Source: Rhodosalinus sp041365695 (GTDB lineage: Bacteria > Pseudomonadota > Alphaproteobacteria > Rhodobacterales > Rhodobacteraceae). From it: 64,000 nucleotides of DNA. Position 1 is the first letter of the stretch, and each line of letters opens with the position of its first letter. This document shows positions 9,017 to 17,494 of the stretch, in pieces. The stretch covers positions 124,001-188,000 of the forward strand of contig NZ_JBGFSJ010000005.1 of the NCBI RefSeq assembly GCF_041365695.1. The letters are read 5' to 3'. Under the pieces are notes generated by a model that was not told the DNA's origin, made no database searches, and worked only from the letters and a program-made list of their open reading frames with translations. Position numbers and translations under genes: made by a program.

Positions 9017-10713
9017 ACGGGGTCGGCGTCATCATGCTGGTGCATACCGCCCTCGGCCGGGCCGTCCAGGTCGCCCGCCACTGGGCGCGCGCGGGCTGCC
9101 CGCTCGTGATCCACGTCGACCGCGCGGTGCCGCCCCAGGGCTACGACCGCCTTCGCGCGGCGCTCTCGGACCTGCCCGACGTGCGCTTCTCCCGCCGCTT
9201 CCGCTGCGAATGGGGCACATGGGGAATCGTGGCGGCGACCCAGTCCGCCGCGGAGCTCATGCTGACGGCGTTTCCCGACGTCCGCCACGTCTACCTCGCC
9301 TCGGGCGCATGCCTGCCGCTGCGGCCCGTGAGCGAGCTTTCGGACTACCTTGCCGCGCGGCCGCGCACGGACTTCATCGAAAGCGCGACCACCGCCGAGG
9401 TGCCCTGGACGGTGGGCGGCCTGCACGAAGAACGTTTCACCCTCTCGTTTCCCTTCGCGTGGAAAAGCCAGCGCCCTCTCTTCGACGGCTACGTGTCGCT
9501 TCAGCGCCGGATCGGCCGCAAGCGCCGCCTTCCCGAGGGGATCGTCCCCCATCTCGGCAGCCAGTGGTGGTGCCTGACCCGGGACACGCTGGCCAAGATC
9601 CTCGGCGACCCGAACCGGGCCTTGTACGACCACTACTTCCGCCGCGTCTGGATCCCGGATGAAAGCTATTTCCAGACCCTCGCGCGGCGCCACTCGCACG
9701 AGGTCGAAAGCCGGTCGCTCACGCTTTCGAAATTCGACTTCAAGGGCAAGCCGCACATCTTCTACGACGACCACCTGGAGCTTCTGCGCCGCTCCGACTG
9801 CTTCGTGGCAAGAAAGATCTGGCCGCGCGCCGACCGTCTTTACGAGACGTTCCTCGGCCACGCGGGCCAGGGCATGACACGCGCGGAACCCAACCCGTCC
9901 AAGATCGACCGCGTCTTCGCCCGCGCGGTGGAGCGGCGGACCCGCGGCCGGCCGGGGCTCTGCATGCAAGGCCGGTTTCCCCGCGAGGGGTTCGAGACAA
10001 GCCCCACCGCCGGGCCATATTCCATGTTCCAGGGCTTCGCCGAACTCTTCGAGGATTTCGCGCCCTGGCTTTGCCGGATGACGGGCGCAACGGTGCATGG
10101 CCATCTCTTCGCGCCAGACCGCGCGGAATTCGCGGACGGCCAGGACGTCATCGCGGGCGGACTGTCGGACAGCGCGGCGATCCGCGACGCCAATCCCAAG
10201 GCATTCCTCACCAGCCTGGTCTGGAACACGCGCGGCCAGCGGCAGTGCTTCCAGTTCGGACCGCGCGACAACCAGGCGATCAACTGGGACATCGCCAAGG
10301 ACACGAACGCGCAGATCTCGGTCATCACCGGCGCCTGGGCGATCCCGCTTTTCCGTGCGAACCGCGGCTTCACCTCGCACCGCCGCGAGGCGGCGCAGCT
10401 GCAGCATGTCGAAGCCCTGCATCTCAAGGTGCTCCGGTCTCCCTGGGTGAAGGCGCGGGTGCGGATCTGGACGCTGGCGGAGTTCATCGAAGGGCCCGTT
10501 CAGCCGCTTCAGACCATCCTCGAGGAGATCGCGCCGCGGGGCATGCAACGCCTCGCGGAGATGCCGCGGATGACCGATCTCACCGGATTCGGGCAATTCC
10601 TGCAGGACCTCAAGAACGAAGGGATGCACCCCTACCTGATGGGCAATTTCCCGGTCGTGCCCGACCCGGGCGAGGCCACGTCCTGCACCCCCCGCCCCTA
10701 TGTCGTGAAGTAG
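9013..10713 (+). CDS. GT14 (Branch-type) beta-1,6-N-acetylglucosaminyltransferase-like protein with C-terminal extension
   Basis: 566 residues. The N-terminal half (about 1-290) has the Branch/core-2 GlcNAc-transferase layout: MLVHTALGRAVQVARHWARA, the VIHVDRAV segment, CEWGTWGIVAATQSAAE, LASGACLPLRP and QWWCLTRDTL. The C-terminal half (about 310-566), with MQGRFPREGFETSP and WNTRGQRQCFQFGPRDNQAIN, matches the extra domain found in rhodobacterial proteins of this kind and has no assigned function. ATGA overlap with the previous gene and a 3-base gap to the sulfotransferase place it in one operon. The role in building a branched, probably sulfated glycan is inferred. Confidence 0.82.
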   Translation: MNGVGVIMLVHTALGRAVQVARHWARAGCPLVIHVDRAVPPQGYDRLRAALSDLPDVRFSRRFRCEWGTWGIVAATQSAAELMLTAFPDVRHVYLASGACLPLRPVSELSDYLAARPRTDFIESATTAEVPWTVGGLHEERFTLSFPFAWKSQRPLFDGYVSLQRRIGRKRRLPEGIVPHLGSQWWCLTRDTLAKILGDPNRALYDHYFRRVWIPDESYFQTLARRHSHEVESRSLTLSKFDFKGKPHIFYDDHLELLRRSDCFVARKIWPRADRLYETFLGHAGQGMTRAEPNPSKIDRVFARAVERRTRGRPGLCMQGRFPREGFETSPTAGPYSMFQGFAELFEDFAPWLCRMTGATVHGHLFAPDRAEFADGQDVIAGGLSDSAAIRDANPKAFLTSLVWNTRGQRQCFQFGPRDNQAINWDIAKDTNAQISVITGAWAIPLFRANRGFTSHRREAAQLQHVEALHLKVLRSPWVKARVRIWTLAEFIEGPVQPLQTILEEIAPRGMQRLAEMPRMTDLTGFGQFLQDLKNEGMHPYLMGNFPVVPDPGEATSCTPRPYVVK

Positions 10714-10716
10714 CCG

Positions 10717-12180
10717 ATGGCGCGGTTCGACCTCTTCGTCGTTTTCGCCGACATGCGCACCGGCTCGAACTTCCTCGAGGCGAACCTCAACGCGCTGCCC
10801 GGCATCCGCTGTCATGGCGAGGCGTTCAACCCGCACTTCATCGGTTACCCGAAGCGGGACCAAATCCTGGGCATCGACAGAACCGCGCGCGATGCGGATC
10901 CCGGCGCGCTACTCGCCGCGCTGCGCGCCGCGCCCGACACGCTGGACGGGTTCCGCTACTTCCACGACCATGACCCGCGCATCCTGGACGATCTTCTTGC
11001 CGATCCCCGCTGCGCGAAGATCGTGCTGAACCGCAATCCGCTCGAAAGCTATGTCTCGTGGAAGATCGCGCGGCAGACGGGGCAATGGAAACTGACCGAC
11101 ATGTCCCGCCGCAAGGCGGCGCGCGCCGCGTTCGACGGGGCGGAGTTCGAGCGGCACGTCTCGGAACTGCAGGACTTCCAGCTGCGGATCCTGCACGCGC
11201 TGCAGGTCACGGGCCAGTCCGCCTTCTGGCTCGACTACGAGGATCTGAAACGGCTCGACGTCGTGAACGGCCTTGCCGCCTGGCTCGGCTCCGAGGCGCG
11301 GCTGGAGGCGCTCGACGACACGCTGAAGCGGCAGAACCCGGCGCCGCTGGAGGCCAAGGTCGCCGATCCCGCCGCGCTGGAGAAAGAGCTTGCGCGGATC
11401 GACCGTTTCCACCTGTCGCGCACGCCGAACCTCGAACCCCGCCGGGGCCCCGCCGTGCCCTCCTTCGTCGCCGCGCCGGAAACGCCGCTTCTATACATGC
11501 CGCTTCGGGGCGGGCCCGAGGCAGAGGTCGCGCGGTGGCTCGCCGCGCTCGACGGCGCCCCGCCCGAAGCACTGGCGGCGAATTTCACCCAGAAGGAGCT
11601 GCGCCAGTGGATGAAGGCGCATCCGGGGCACCGGCGTTTCACCGTGCTGCGCCACCCGCTGGCTCGCGCGCACGCGGTCTTCTGCGCGCGCATCCTGTCC
11701 ACCGGGGAAGGGGCGTTCCGGCGCATCCGCCGGCACCTGCTGCGCCAGCGCGGCCTGCCCCTGCCCGAGGCGCTGCCGGATCCGCGCTACGACGCCGCCG
11801 CGCACCGCGCGGCGTTCGAGGGCTTTCTGGACTTCGTGAAGGACAACCTGGCCGGGCTCACGAACCTGCGTACGGATCCGCACTGGACGAGCCAGGCGCA
11901 ACTTCTGCACGACATGTCGGCGTTCGCGCTGCCGGACCTTGTCGTCCGGGAGGAGGAGATGGCCGCGTGGCTGCCCGCGCTCGCCGCGGCGGCGGGGCGC
12001 GAGGTCGCGTCGGCGCCGGACGGCGCGCCGGGCGACACGCCCTTCGCGCTCCGCGACATCCACGATACCGGTCTGGATGCGAAGGCGCGACAGGTCTATG
12101 CCCGGGATTTCCGGCAGTTCGGCTTCACGGACTGGCGGCCTGCCGCCGTCACGCGGCCTGTTCGCGCTGGGCCTCGGTAA
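10717..12180 (+). CDS. Sulfotransferase, two-domain
   Basis: PAPS-dependent sulfotransferase-like protein of 487 residues. The N-terminal domain carries the 5'-phosphosulfate loop in ADMRTGSNFLEANL (about residues 11-24) and the 3'-phosphate motif KIVLNRNPLESYVSWK (about 104-120), as in NodH/Stf0-type enzymes. A second, shorter sulfotransferase-like region begins near residue 250, with FTVLRHPLARAHAVFCAR resembling a 3'-phosphate motif. A fused or duplicated arrangement is therefore suggested. It ends the glycan operon started by cysQ. The 3' end overlaps the convergent ptsN by 32 bases. Confidence 0.82.
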   Translation: MARFDLFVVFADMRTGSNFLEANLNALPGIRCHGEAFNPHFIGYPKRDQILGIDRTARDADPGALLAALRAAPDTLDGFRYFHDHDPRILDDLLADPRCAKIVLNRNPLESYVSWKIARQTGQWKLTDMSRRKAARAAFDGAEFERHVSELQDFQLRILHALQVTGQSAFWLDYEDLKRLDVVNGLAAWLGSEARLEALDDTLKRQNPAPLEAKVADPAALEKELARIDRFHLSRTPNLEPRRGPAVPSFVAAPETPLLYMPLRGGPEAEVARWLAALDGAPPEALAANFTQKELRQWMKAHPGHRRFTVLRHPLARAHAVFCARILSTGEGAFRRIRRHLLRQRGLPLPEALPDPRYDAAAHRAAFEGFLDFVKDNLAGLTNLRTDPHWTSQAQLLHDMSAFALPDLVVREEEMAAWLPALAAAAGREVASAPDGAPGDTPFALRDIHDTGLDAKARQVYARDFRQFGFTDWRPAAVTRPVRAGPR

Positions 12181-12613
12181 GGATCGCGTGAAGCTTGGCC
12201 GGGTCGGGGTTGGCGCGCAGCTTGGCGCAGACGGAGCTCTGCCGCAGCGTGCGCGACACCCGCGCCAGGGCCTTCAGATGCTCCACCCCGGCATCCTCCG
12301 GCGCGAAGAGGCCGAGCGCGAGGTCGACCGGTTGACGGTCGACCGCGTCGAAATCCACCGGGCGCTCGAGCAGGATGAAGACGCCGGCCATGGTTTCGAT
12401 CCCGGGCAGACGGCAATGCGGCAGCGCCACGCCTCCGCCCACGCCGGTCGGGCCAAGCGTCTCGCGCTCCTGCAGGGCGGCGACGGCGCTCTCGCCATCG
12501 ATGCCGTAGACCGCTTCCGCGAGGTCGGCGAGTTCATGAATGAGCCGCTTCTTCGAGGTGGCCGACGTCACGACGCGCACGGCCTGGGGCTTGATCAGTT
12601 CCAGAAGGTCCAT
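12149..12613 (-). CDS. ptsN: Nitrogen-regulatory PTS EIIA protein PtsN
   Basis: EIIA-Ntr of the nitrogen phosphotransferase system, a phosphorylated regulator of K+ transport, nitrogen and carbon balance. The active-site histidine lies in GVALPHCRLPG (about residue 69), with the following VFILLERPVDFDAVDRQPVDL typical of EIIA domains. The start is the ATG at 12613, giving 154 residues, the family norm; an upstream in-frame ATG adds 32 unlike residues. It is the last gene of the rnd-lptCAB-hpf-ptsN block. Confidence 0.93.
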   Translation of the reverse strand: MDLLELIKPQAVRVVTSATSKKRLIHELADLAEAVYGIDGESAVAALQERETLGPTGVGGGVALPHCRLPGIETMAGVFILLERPVDFDAVDRQPVDLALGLFAPEDAGVEHLKALARVSRTLRQSSVCAKLRANPDPAKLHAILTEAQREQAA

Positions 12614-12662
12614 CTCTTGCCTGCTCTCGGGGACGGGCGGGAGACGTGCCGGGCCGACCCCC

Positions 12663-13238
12663 TCAGCCGGGGTCCTGCGGTTCGATCCAGCCGATGTTTC
12701 CGTCGTCACGCCTGTAGACGACGTTCACCCCGTTCCTTTTTTCGTTTCGGAACACCAGCACGGGTGCGCCGGCCAGTTCCATCTGCATTACGGCCTCGCC
12801 GACGCTCAGCAAGGGGATCTTGGTCTGCATCTCCGCGACGATCACGGGCTGAAGGCTTTCGGAATCCGATTCGTCGCTCTCTTCGTTCGACGCGAGGATA
12901 TACGAGGAGGCTCCGATCAGTTCAACAGGTTCGGCGCGGGCGCGGTGATGGTCCTTCAACCTGCGCTTGTAGCGGCGCAGCTGCTTTTCCATCTTCGCAC
13001 AGCAGGCGTCGAAGGCGGCATATATCTCTGTCGCGGCGGCCTTGGCGTTGGCGGTCAGCCCGGTCGAGAGATGCACCGCGGCCTCGCAGACGAATTCGTG
13101 CGCGTCGCGGGAAAAGATGATCTGGGCATCGGTGGGACGCTCGGCATACTTGCCGATCGCCGCGCCCAGTTCCTGCTTCACATGTTCCTGAAGCGCCTCG
13201 CCGATGTCGATCTGCTTGCCACTGATCTGATATCGCAT
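12663..13238 (-). CDS. hpf: Ribosome hibernation promoting factor, long form
   Basis: 191 residues, the long HPF type. The N-terminal S30AE/YfiA domain (1-about 105) opens MRYQISGKQIDIGEALQEHV and includes FDACCAKMEKQLRRYKRRLKDH. A linker rich in Glu, Ser and Asp follows (about 115-130). The C-terminal dimerisation domain (about 140-191) has VAEMQTKIPLLSVGEAVMQM and VVYRRDDGNIGWIEP. It dimerises 70S ribosomes into inactive 100S particles in starvation. A promoter with a perfect TTGACA lies upstream, so it can be transcribed apart from lptB. Confidence 0.95.
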   Translation of the reverse strand: MRYQISGKQIDIGEALQEHVKQELGAAIGKYAERPTDAQIIFSRDAHEFVCEAAVHLSTGLTANAKAAATEIYAAFDACCAKMEKQLRRYKRRLKDHHRARAEPVELIGASSYILASNEESDESDSESLQPVIVAEMQTKIPLLSVGEAVMQMELAGAPVLVFRNEKRNGVNVVYRRDDGNIGWIEPQDPG

Positions 13239-13389
13239 CCCGTCTCCTTTCGTGCCGTCCGGGCCGGTCGCGCCGGTTGGGTCGCGCTGGCCGGGGACGC
13301 TAGATGCCGTCCGCGGGAACGCCCGGTCAGGCCGCCGCGGTACATGCCGCGACGCAGGGCGGGTCGTGTCGCAGAACCGTCACGTTCGT

Positions 13390-13419
13390 ATTTGAGAGGA
13401 GACCACGGCGCCCTGTCAA
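13390..13419 (-). promoter_or_regulatory. Probable sigma-70 promoter for hpf
   Basis: On the minus strand a perfect TTGACA (-35) is followed after 18 bases by TCAAAT (four of six matches to TATAAT). It sits in the 196-base gap between lptB and hpf and points to hpf, about 150 bases upstream of its ATG. Many alphaproteobacteria carry rpoN in this gap; none is present here. Confidence 0.5.
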
Positions 13420-13434
13420 TCGCTAGCGCGCGGG

Positions 13435-14196
13435 TCACGAGATCCGGAAGTTCTCTCCGAGATAGACCCGGCGCACGTTTTCGTTGCGCACAACCTCCGC
13501 GGGCGAGCCGGACATCAGCATCGTGCCGTCGTGCAGGATGTAGGCGCGATCCACGATCTCCAGAGTCTCGCGGACATTGTGATCGGTGATGAGCACGCCG
13601 ATTCCCCGCGTCCGGAGATCCGCGACGAGGTGGCGGATGTCGTTGACCGAGATCGGATCCACCCCCGCGAAAGGCTCGTCCAGAAGCAGGTATTTCGGGT
13701 TGGCGGCCAGGCAGCGCGCGATCTCGACCCGCCGCCTCTCGCCGCCCGAAAGCGCCAGCGCAGGCGCGCGGCGCAGATGCTCGATGGAGAATTCCGACAG
13801 CAGCTCTTCCAGGCGCTCGCGCCGGCGGTGCCGGTCACGCTCGGAGATGTCGAGGATCGCCGCGATGTTGTCCTCGACGCTGAGCCCGCGGAAGATCGAC
13901 ATCTCCTGCGGCAGGTAGCCGATCCCGAGCCGCGCGCGGCGATACATCGGCAGGGACGTGACGTCGACGCCATCCACGAGGACCTGCCCGCCCTCGGGAT
14001 AGATCAGCCCGGCGACGGCGTAGAAACAGGTCGTCTTGCCGGAGCCGTTCGGCCCGAGCAAGCCGACCACCTCTCCGCGGTGCAGCTCCATGTTCACGTC
14101 GCGGATGACGACACGCTTGCGATAGCTCTTGCGCAGGTGGCGGACACGAAGGCCCGAGTCTCCCTCCGTGACGGCGAACTGCGGGCCCTCCATCAC
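13435..14196 (-). CDS. lptB: LPS export ABC transporter ATPase LptB
   Basis: ATPase that drives extraction of lipopolysaccharide from the inner membrane with LptFG. All ABC motifs are present: Walker A GPNGSGKTT (about 49-57), Q-loop YLPQEMSIFRGLSVEDN, signature LSGGERRRVEIAR, Walker B YLLLDEPFAGVDP and switch histidine in ITDHNVRET. Length is 253 residues, usual for LptB. Its ATG overlaps the lptA stop (ATGA). An ATG one codon downstream is also possible. Confidence 0.96.
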   Translation of the reverse strand: MMEGPQFAVTEGDSGLRVRHLRKSYRKRVVIRDVNMELHRGEVVGLLGPNGSGKTTCFYAVAGLIYPEGGQVLVDGVDVTSLPMYRRARLGIGYLPQEMSIFRGLSVEDNIAAILDISERDRHRRRERLEELLSEFSIEHLRRAPALALSGGERRRVEIARCLAANPKYLLLDEPFAGVDPISVNDIRHLVADLRTRGIGVLITDHNVRETLEIVDRAYILHDGTMLMSGSPAEVVRNENVRRVYLGENFRIS

Positions 14197-14672
14197 TCCG
14201 CCCCCGGCTGGATGAGGGTCCGCACCCCTCCCGACATCTCGGCGGTTCCGCCATCGAGGTCGACCGAAATCCGTTCCGCGCTGATCGCGTTGCGGCCCTG
14301 CGTCAGAAGCACCTTGCCCGTCATCACGATGGTCCCGGCGTCGGGGTCGTAGTCGGCGCGCTCGGCCTCGGCGGCGTCCGTGCCGCTCACGAGCGTCACG
14401 CCGCCCGTGGCCTCCATCCGCGCGATGCGGTCGCCGTCCTGATCGTAGGTGATCAGCACGCGCGGCGCGGCGAGGCGAAATTCGCCCTGCGCGATGACCA
14501 CGTTGCCGGTGAAGAGCGCGGTGCCCTCCTGCTCGGTGACGGATAGCGCGTCGGCGGTCACTTCGACCGGGGCGTCGGTGTCCTGTGCCGCATCGCCGAA
14601 CGCGACCGACTGGCCGAAGGCCGGCGCACCCGCCAACCAGATCGCCACCGCGATGATGTGGATTTTCCGCAC
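14193..14672 (-). CDS. lptA: LPS transport periplasmic protein LptA
   Basis: OstA-like beta-jellyroll protein that bridges LPS across the periplasm. An N-terminal signal peptide (KIHIIAVAIWLAGAPAFGQS) precedes the repeating strands VEVTADALSVTEQEGTALFT, DGDRIARMEATGGVTLVSGT and GGVRTL. The GTG at 14672 is taken as start (159 residues); TAAGGAG lies somewhat far (13 bases) upstream, so the start is less certain than the gene. Neighbours lptC and lptB confirm identity. Confidence 0.9.
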   Translation of the reverse strand: MRKIHIIAVAIWLAGAPAFGQSVAFGDAAQDTDAPVEVTADALSVTEQEGTALFTGNVVIAQGEFRLAAPRVLITYDQDGDRIARMEATGGVTLVSGTDAAEAERADYDPDAGTIVMTGKVLLTQGRNAISAERISVDLDGGTAEMSGGVRTLIQPGAE

Positions 14673-14689
14673 GGAAGCCAGCCCGCTCC

Positions 14690-15292
14690 TTACCCCTGTG
14701 GTTCGTATACCAGCTTTACCCGGCCGGTGAAAAGCAATCGGGCCTGCCCCGGAATTTCGGCGGCCTGCACCTGCAGCCGGTCGGCGCGGATCGTGCCCGC
14801 GGGCGCCCGTCCCTCGACCGCCCCCCCGGTATCCGCGGCATACCGGTCCAGCGTCACCACCATGCGCGCGGTGGTGAGCGCGTAGCCCGCGGAGCTTTCC
14901 ATCTCCACCCCGCCGCCGAAGACGAGCGCGCCATTCTCCTCGGTCCATTCGGCGCGGCCGGCCTCGAGCCGGAGCCATCCGCCGCCGGAGGTCTGCAACT
15001 CCGCCGCCACGGTCGTGGCGGTGACCGGCCCGTCCACCCCGCCCGGCCGCACCTCTGCCGCGCGCACGCTCAGCGCCGCGCCCTCGGCCGTCCTGCCGGT
15101 ATAGACGGGTTGCCTGACCACCTCCTCGGCGGTGCCGGAACGCAAACCATCTTGCCCGAAAGGCGCCTGGCCGGGCTGCGTCGGGGGCCGCGCCAGCATG
15201 AAGAGCGTGGAAAGCAGCGCCAGCGCGGCGAGCGGCAACAGGATCTTGAGCCACGCGACGAGGCGCGAATGGGCCCGGTCGCCCAGCGCCAT
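14690..15292 (-). CDS. lptC: LPS export protein LptC
   Basis: Single-pass inner-membrane protein (helix about residues 13-33, WLKILLPLAALALLSTLFML) with a periplasmic LptA-like domain. It passes LPS from LptBFG to LptA. 200 residues, with strands such as EENGALVFGGGVEMESSAGY. It lies 17 bases upstream of lptA in the standard rnd-lptC-lptA-lptB order. Sequence is divergent, as usual for LptC; context gives most of the support. Confidence 0.88.
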   Translation of the reverse strand: MALGDRAHSRLVAWLKILLPLAALALLSTLFMLARPPTQPGQAPFGQDGLRSGTAEEVVRQPVYTGRTAEGAALSVRAAEVRPGGVDGPVTATTVAAELQTSGGGWLRLEAGRAEWTEENGALVFGGGVEMESSAGYALTTARMVVTLDRYAADTGGAVEGRAPAGTIRADRLQVQAAEIPGQARLLFTGRVKLVYEPQG

Positions 15293-15337
15293 CTCAGCGC
15301 GCCGCGGCGCCGCGGCCCCGGAGATCCCGGCCCCGGG

Positions 15338-15964
15338 TCAATGCGCGAACACGTCCTCGTCGGGCCAGCCCTCGAGGTCGAGGCGGGCGCGCGTCGGCAG
15401 GAAATCGAAGCACGCCTGCGCGAGCTCTGCCCGCCCCTCGCGCTGCAGCATCGCGTCGAGCGCCTCGCGCAGCCGGTGAAGGTGCAGCACGTCCGAGGCG
15501 GCGTAGTCGAGCTGCGCGTCGGACAGCGCCTCCGCGCCCCAGTCGCTCGATTGCTGCTGCTTGGAAATGTCGATGCCGAGCGTTTCCTGCAGCAGCGCCT
15601 TCAGCCCGTGCCGGTCGGTGTAGGTGCGCGCCAGCTTGCTGGCGATCTTGGTGCAGTAGACCGGCGCGGTCAGCACGCCGAAGCTGTGCAGAAGCAGCGC
15701 GATGTCGAACCGGCCGAAGTGAAAGAGCTTCAGGGTGCCCGCGTCCGCGAGCAGCCGTTCGAGGTTGGGCGCCCCGCTCTGGCCGCGGGCGATCTGGACG
15801 AGATGCGCCGCGCCGTCGCCTGCGGAAAGCTGCACGACGCAAAGCCGGTCGCGATGCGGCTTGAGGCCCATGGCCTCGCAATCGATCGCCACCACCGGGC
15901 CGAGATCCAGCCCGTCCGGTAGATCGCCCTCGTAAAGGTGGTTCGCCACGCGCCGCTCCGTCAT
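15338..15964 (-). CDS. rnd: Ribonuclease D-like 3'-5' exonuclease
   Basis: DEDD-family exonuclease domain without the C-terminal HRDC domain, as in short alphaproteobacterial RNase D. Exo I is VAIDCEAMGL (catalytic D and E), Exo II is LKLFHFGRFDIALL and Exo III is LDYAASDVLHLHRL. It acts in tRNA 3' maturation. The ATG at 15964 gives 208 residues; a GTG 51 bases further upstream is an alternative. It heads the leftward lpt operon. Confidence 0.9.
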   Translation of the reverse strand: MTERRVANHLYEGDLPDGLDLGPVVAIDCEAMGLKPHRDRLCVVQLSAGDGAAHLVQIARGQSGAPNLERLLADAGTLKLFHFGRFDIALLLHSFGVLTAPVYCTKIASKLARTYTDRHGLKALLQETLGIDISKQQQSSDWGAEALSDAQLDYAASDVLHLHRLREALDAMLQREGRAELAQACFDFLPTRARLDLEGWPDEDVFAH

Positions 15965-16619
15965 CCATGTTCCGACGAAGGGGATAGGCCTTCGCCCGCG
16001 CTCTTGCAACTCCACGCGGCCGGGCCGATTCGCCGCCGGCGCCGGTTGTTGGGGGATTTTCGCCCGCGTGCAAGCGCCGCGCCCCGCGAAATTGCAACCT
16101 ATGGGCGAAATGCGTCACAAACCCCGATCGCGCCCCTGCGCCGGGAACAGGTGGCAGGCATGCCTCCGCCGAAAGCGCCCATCATGCCGCAGGACGCGCC
16201 GCGGCACGAGGCGTCCTGCCCTTTCCCGAAAACACGGGCGAAATCCCGCGTCGAAACCGGGCCAAGGCGCGGGGTCGCAGCTGGATTGTTTCCCCCGAAC
16301 GCGCGCCGCAGCTTCTGCAAGACTTCTGTTTCCCAGGCGAGCCAAGGCGCCGGCAACGCCTCTTCTCGCGTCCGGTCGGGTTGGCGGAAATCTCCGCCGC
16401 GCGCACCGGTTGCAAACCGCCGCGACGCCCTTGACCGGACGAGAGGAGAGCCGCATTCTATTCAAACGAAAGAAAAAATGGCTGTATCCTCACTCGCGCG
16501 GGACACGCCACCCGAATTGGGGTCGTCGCGCCGGGCCAAGGGGCCAAAGGGCGAAACCAGTGTTCCATGTGGATCGGCGGTGCGTCTTTCCAGTGGCGGG
16601 ATTTCCGCGCTGAAGCACG
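15965..16619. other. Divergent intergenic region between rnd and the ExoY-like gene
   Basis: About 650 bases with no gene that can be supported. The composition drops to AT-rich only around 16450-16490 (a run with GAAAGAAAAAATGG). An ATG there opens a 50-codon frame (16478-16630) that overlaps the next gene's start and has only a poor ribosome site. No convincing promoter hexamers, tRNA or strong hairpin were found. It must hold the promoters of both flanking transcription units, which point away from it. Confidence 0.5.
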
Positions 16620-17351
16620 ATGGCCGGTAGCGGTAAAGGGTATGACGTCGCCATGTTGATGGTCCGGCTTGAAAAGACTGCACCGCCCGAGCAGCACGCC
16701 CGGGAAAGGGTGTTCGAGACGTCGCTTCTCGATCGATCGGACCGCGGCCTCTATCGCCATGGCGGCAAGCGCGTGCTCGACGTGCTCGGCGTTCTTCTGA
16801 TGGCGCTTCCGGCCCTGATGCTTCTGCTTCCGCTCATGATCCTGCTGTCGCTCGACGGGCACTCGCCGCTTTACCGGCAACCCCGCATCGGGCGAAACGG
16901 GCGCATTTTCAGCATGTGGAAGTTGCGCAGCATGGTGCCCGACGCCGACCGGATGCTCGAGGCGCATCTGGCCGCCGATCCCGAGGCGCGGGCGGAATGG
17001 GAATGGTCGCAGAAGCTGAGGGACGACCCACGCGTCACGCGCCTGGGTCATGTCATCCGGAAATCTTCGTTCGACGAGCTGCCGCAACTCTGGAACGTGC
17101 TCGTGGGCGACATGTCGCTGGTCGGCCCGCGCCCGATGATGGCGCATCAGCGCGACCTTTATCCGGGTCTTGCCTATTACGCGATGCGCCCCGGGATTAC
17201 CGGCTACTGGCAGATCACGGTGCGCAACGACTCGGGCTTCGCCGAGCGGGCGCTGCACGACACCCAGTATTTCCGCGACCTGTCGTTCGGAACCGATCTG
17301 CGGGTTCTGCTTCGGACCGTGCGCGTGGTTCTGCGCGGAACCGGGCGGTGA
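16620..17351 (+). CDS. Undecaprenyl-phosphate sugar phosphotransferase (ExoY/WbaP-like)
   Basis: Initiates exopolysaccharide repeat units by moving a hexose-1-phosphate onto undecaprenyl phosphate. It has one hydrophobic hairpin segment (about 53-78, VLDVLGVLLMALPALMLLL), then the catalytic domain with PLYRQPRIGRNG, FSMWKLRSM, KSSFDELPQLWNVLVGDMSLVGPRP and RPGITGYWQI. 243 residues matches short ExoY-type enzymes. The ATG at 16620 lacks a strong ribosome site; the ATG at 16653 is an alternative. Followed by a BY-kinase-like gene and a convergent Wzz-like gene. Confidence 0.9.
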   Translation: MAGSGKGYDVAMLMVRLEKTAPPEQHARERVFETSLLDRSDRGLYRHGGKRVLDVLGVLLMALPALMLLLPLMILLSLDGHSPLYRQPRIGRNGRIFSMWKLRSMVPDADRMLEAHLAADPEARAEWEWSQKLRDDPRVTRLGHVIRKSSFDELPQLWNVLVGDMSLVGPRPMMAHQRDLYPGLAYYAMRPGITGYWQITVRNDSGFAERALHDTQYFRDLSFGTDLRVLLRTVRVVLRGTGR

Positions 17352-17494
17352 AACGGCCGGACCCGGCTGCGCGCCCCCGGTCCGCACGCCCTTGGCAGCA
17401 GTGATGGGCCGATAACGACAGGCAGGGACATGGTGAAGCTCGATCCGATCTTGAAGACGGTGCCGGGCCGTGCGGGCATGACAGGAGGCTGCCG

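Noticed and set aside
13239..13434. rpoN between lptB and hpf, as in other alphaproteobacteria
   Set aside because: The gap is only 196 bases and holds a promoter, no coding frame.
16478..16630. 50-codon frame before the ExoY-like gene
   Set aside because: Weak ribosome site, overlaps the next start, peptide without features; kept only as a note in the intergenic entry.
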